Assembly: GCA_955652195.1 (NCBI GenBank)
Contig: CATPBC010000106.1
Location: 1-6,226 of the forward strand
Source of the DNA: an uncultured Xanthobacteraceae bacterium
GTDB taxonomy: Bacteria > Pseudomonadota > Alphaproteobacteria > Rhizobiales > Xanthobacteraceae
Direction of reading: 5' to 3'
DNA: 6,226 bases
Shown here: positions 5,014 to 6,226 of the stretch, one piece after another
Layout: every line of letters begins with the position of its first letter
Position numbering within the stretch: position 1 is the stretch's first letter
Notes under the pieces: model-generated
Seen by the model: the letters and a program-made list of their open reading frames with translations, nothing else
Told to the model about the DNA's origin: nothing
Databases searched by the model: none
Made by a program: the position numbers and the translations under genes

Positions 5014-5499
5014 ATGGCGCAACAGACGACTATGCGGCACAAGCGCGGCGGCCTCTATTTCGAGGATTTCGTGCCCGGCGAGACCGTCGAGCACCGCTAT
5101 ACCCGGACCGTCACTCAGATGGACAACATGTTGTTCTCCAACATGACGCTCAATCCGCAGCCGCTTCATATCGACCGGCACTTTTGCGAGCAGGAGACGG
5201 AATGGGGCCAGCCCTTGATGAACTCGCTGTTTACGCTCGGGCTGATGATTGGCATCCAGGTCTCTGACATGACCGTCGGCACCACGATTGCGAATCTCGG
5301 CATGACCGACGTCAAATTCCCGCACCCACTGTTCGAGGGCGATACCGTGCATTGCACGACTGAGGTCATCGGCAAGCGCGAATCCAAATCGCGCCCCGGC
5401 GCCGGCATCGTCGAATTTCATCACCGCGCCTATAACCAAGACAATAAGCTCGTCGCCGAATGCCGCCGCCAGGCCTTCATGCGGATGCGGCCGAAATAA
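5014..5499 (+). CDS. MaoC-family hotdog dehydratase/hydratase
   Basis: The 161-residue product is a single hotdog domain of MaoC type, the usual length for monofunctional members. It opens with GGLYFEDFVPGETVEHRYTR (12-31), the typical N-terminal MaoC strand. NPQPLHID at 47-54 sits where (R)-specific enoyl-CoA hydratases have a D-x-N-P-x-H-x-D block. SLFTLGLMIG at 71-80 is the central helix. GTTIANLGMTDVKFPHPLFEGD (89-110) and the RESKSRPGAGIVEFHHRAYNQ block (122-142) complete the sheet. His52 is the expected catalytic His, but the position of the catalytic Asp is Asn47 here. From memory, a MaoC subfamily found beside CitE-like lyases, including Rv2499c of M. tuberculosis, shares this pattern. 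It likely hydrates or dehydrates a CoA ester such as mesaconyl-, itaconyl- or another branched enoyl-CoA; the substrate cannot be read from sequence. A lyase gene follows after 10 bases. Confidence 0.9.
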   Translation: MAQQTTMRHKRGGLYFEDFVPGETVEHRYTRTVTQMDNMLFSNMTLNPQPLHIDRHFCEQETEWGQPLMNSLFTLGLMIGIQVSDMTVGTTIANLGMTDVKFPHPLFEGDTVHCTTEVIGKRESKSRPGAGIVEFHHRAYNQDNKLVAECRRQAFMRMRPK

Positions 5500-5509
5500 T
5501 TGCGACCTG

Positions 5510-6226
5510 ATGCGCTCGCTGCTTTTCGTTCCGGCCGATAGCGCCAGGAAGCTCGACAAGGCGATGTCGAGCGGCGCCGGCGCGCTGATCATTGATCTTG
5601 AGGATTCAATCGCGCTCGACGGCAAGGCGCGCGCGCGCGAGGCCGCCGCGGCGTTTGTCAAAGAGGCGATGGCGAATGCGGCACGACCCTACCTCATGGT
5701 GCGGGTCAACGGCTTGCAGACCGGGCTGATCGACGCCGACCTCGATGCGATTGCACCAGCAAAGCCGGACGCGATCATGCTGCCGAAAGCAGAAGGCGGT
5801 GCCGCGGTCATTCATGTCGACGCCAAGCTCGCGGTGCGCGAGGCGAAGAATGATTTACCGGACAGCCACATCAAGATTTTGCCGATCGCGACCGAGACCG
5901 CCGCCGCGCTGTTCGTCGCCGGTACATTTGCCGGCGCGAGCGCACGACTGATCGGGCTGACCTGGGGCGCCGAGGATTTATCAGCCGAGCTTGGCGCGCG
6001 CGCGAACCGTGACGGCGAAGGCCGGTTCCTCGATCCCTATCGCCTGGCGCGCGCGTTGTGCCTCGCCGGCGCCGCCGCTGCCGCGGTGCCGGCGATCGAC
6101 ACGGTCTTTGTTGATTTTAGAGACAGCGAAGGTTTTCGCCGCGAATGCGAGGAGGCTTGCCGCGACGGTTTCGTCGGCAAGATGGCAATCCATCCCGCGC
6201 AGGTGCCGATCATCAATGAGGTGTTC
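5510..6226 (+). CDS. CitE-like CoA-ester lyase (HpcH/HpaI aldolase/citrate lyase family), 3' truncated
   Basis: The frame is open to the right edge: 239 residues of a protein usually near 270-300. Family signatures appear in order: RSLLFVPAD at 2-10, DLEDS at 29-33, RVNG at 65-68 (the Arg that binds the substrate carboxylate), LPKAEG at 91-96, ATET with the Mg-binding Glu129, GAEDL at 153-157 with the Mg-binding Asp156, and GKMAIHP at 223-229. These define Mg-dependent lyases that cleave malyl-, methylmalyl- or citramalyl-CoA-like thioesters (family knowledge); which one applies here is unknown. It is not a citrate lyase beta subunit of a citDEF operon, since no citD or citF is adjacent. The ATG at 5510 gives the classic N-terminus. 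It has no strong ribosome binding site, but the MaoC stop ends only 10 bases before, so translational coupling in one operon is likely. Confidence 0.93.
   Translation, partial: MRSLLFVPADSARKLDKAMSSGAGALIIDLEDSIALDGKARAREAAAAFVKEAMANAARPYLMVRVNGLQTGLIDADLDAIAPAKPDAIMLPKAEGGAAVIHVDAKLAVREAKNDLPDSHIKILPIATETAAALFVAGTFAGASARLIGLTWGAEDLSAELGARANRDGEGRFLDPYRLARALCLAGAAAAAVPAIDTVFVDFRDSEGFRRECEEACRDGFVGKMAIHPAQVPIINEVF

Noticed and set aside
5510..6226. Citrate lyase beta subunit (citE) of a citrate fermentation operon
   Set aside because: The family fits, but no citD, citF or citC is adjacent and the partner is a MaoC hydratase, so a CoA-ester lyase role is more likely and no gene symbol is given.
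1..6226. CRISPR array, tRNA/rRNA, insertion sequence, phage or toxin-antitoxin genes
   Set aside because: No regularly spaced repeats, cloverleaf, transposase or small paired genes were seen on either strand.

Overview
The window reads as chromosomal DNA of a high-GC alphaproteobacterium, most likely Rhizobiales (Bradyrhizobium/Xanthobacteraceae-like). The reasons are strong GC bias at third codon positions, an NAD kinase of the short alphaproteobacterial type, a DUF2336 protein (a family I know mainly from Alphaproteobacteria), a CtrA-like box, and an intergenic palindromic repeat of a kind I recall from Rhizobiales genomes. All gene assignments come from reading motifs and remembered family sequences; no search was run.

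Layout, left to right. (1) 1-704 (+): the 3' part of a metallo-beta-lactamase-fold hydrolase resembling methyl parathion hydrolase. (2) 705-984: a convergent gap with no gene but several inverted repeats. (3) 985-1275 (-): a tiny secreted protein rich in His, Lys and Arg with no acidic residues, similar in build to acid-shock protein Asr. (4) 1276-1664: a divergent regulatory region with a hairpin and a 20-bp-phased direct repeat. (5) 1665-2201 (+): an exported TPR protein. (6) 2256-2335: a REP-like palindromic element. (7) 2366-2701 (-) cutA and 2760-3548 (+) nadK, divergent across 58 bp. (8) 3575-4744 (-): a DUF2336 protein, convergent with nadK. (9) 4745-5013: a divergent intergenic region with a CtrA-like site and hairpins. 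(10) 5014-5499 and 5510-6226 (+): an apparent operon of a MaoC-type hotdog hydratase and a CitE-like CoA-ester lyase; the lyase runs off the right edge.

How the genes relate. The only clear functional unit is the MaoC/lyase pair, which fits hydration of an unsaturated dicarboxyl- or branched acyl-CoA followed by retro-aldol or retro-Claisen cleavage of the hydroxyacyl-CoA. The other genes look like independent transcription units: housekeeping (nadK, cutA) beside small envelope or periplasmic proteins of unknown role. I found no RNA gene, CRISPR array, insertion sequence, phage gene or defence system. I also see no convincing wholly new multi-gene system. The items most worth checking are the CtrA-like box before DUF2336, the altered active-site motif of the MaoC protein, the His-rich secreted peptide, and the non-coding repeats.
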